From Alentia gelatinosa (lineage: Eukaryota > Annelida > Polychaeta > Phyllodocida > Polynoidae), in NCBI GenBank assembly GCA_950022655.1, contig OX465584.1, forward strand, positions 32,740,988-32,804,987: 64,000 bases of DNA; not shown here. Reading direction: 5' to 3'. The stretch's first letter is position 1. Below are more notes on the stretch, generated by a model. That model saw only the letters and a list, made by a program, of their open reading frames with translations. It had not been told where the DNA came from and ran no database searches.

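Overview
The window is a piece of an animal nuclear genome. About 7% of it is coding, and all of the host coding sequence belongs to one gene on the + strand: an axonemal (ciliary) outer-arm dynein heavy chain of the DNAH5/DNAH8 class. I can follow 27 consecutive exons (341 to beyond 64000). They give about 1,485 codons in one uninterrupted reading frame with matching splice phases. The gene enters the window at the start of AAA3 and leaves it just before AAA6. In order it encodes AAA3 (Walker A GEQGTAKT), AAA4 (Walker A GVGGSGKQ), the stalk with its microtubule-binding tip, AAA5 and the AAA5-AAA6 linker. Many segments read most like vertebrate DNAH8. The mix of DNAH5-like and DNAH8-like stretches suggests an invertebrate ortholog from before that split. 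The organism cannot be named from this alone: a ciliated invertebrate metazoan, for example amphioxus, hemichordate, echinoderm or lophotrochozoan.

The rest is intron, and the introns are filled with transposon debris. The dominant class is a set of foldback/MITE families (called A to F here). Their termini begin with GG and end with CC (GGCCCTG, GGGGCCG, GGGCCTG, GGACCTG and similar), and they are flanked by 3-bp direct repeats that are nearly always CAG or CTG. Thirteen copies have an exactly matching 3-bp duplication, which points to a PIF/Harbinger-like origin. Elements are nested up to three deep (A1 contains A2-A3-A4, and A4 contains B2 at 6968-11405), and several are joined head to tail through one shared CAG or CTG. 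Families B, C and E share the same internal arm module despite different tips.

Other mobile elements: a TTAA-flanked piggyBac-type MITE (3919-4291) and a second piggyBac-type end (42531), both with tandem subterminal palindromes; hAT-like MITEs with CAGGGATG ends (1341-1620, 34321-34592, 18148-19204); an element with an approximately 8-bp duplication (22880-24150) holding another foldback; a TA-flanked element with seven scattered copies of a 17-bp motif (52193-53318) inside a larger foldback (51974-54153); a tRNA-derived SINE broken by a hAT MITE (34171-34740); and a pogo-like fragment (13888-14032).

The most interesting coding object outside the dynein gene is a LINE (about 45425-48310) in the intron between the two exons that begin the stalk. 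Its ORF1 has a coiled coil, an L1-ORF1-like nucleic-acid-binding region and then a C-terminal NADAR (YbiA-like) domain. ORF1 carries one in-frame TGA. ORF2 starts on an ATG overlapping the ORF1 stop, but an internal deletion has removed the endonuclease and catalytic reverse transcriptase, leaving only its C-terminal part.

Simple repeats include a CCCT tract of about 280 bp roughly 100 bp upstream of the exon 10 acceptor, an AT tract, many poly-C/poly-G runs, and a short CCCTAACCCT-containing telomere-like patch. No second host gene, functional tRNA, rRNA or CRISPR array was found.
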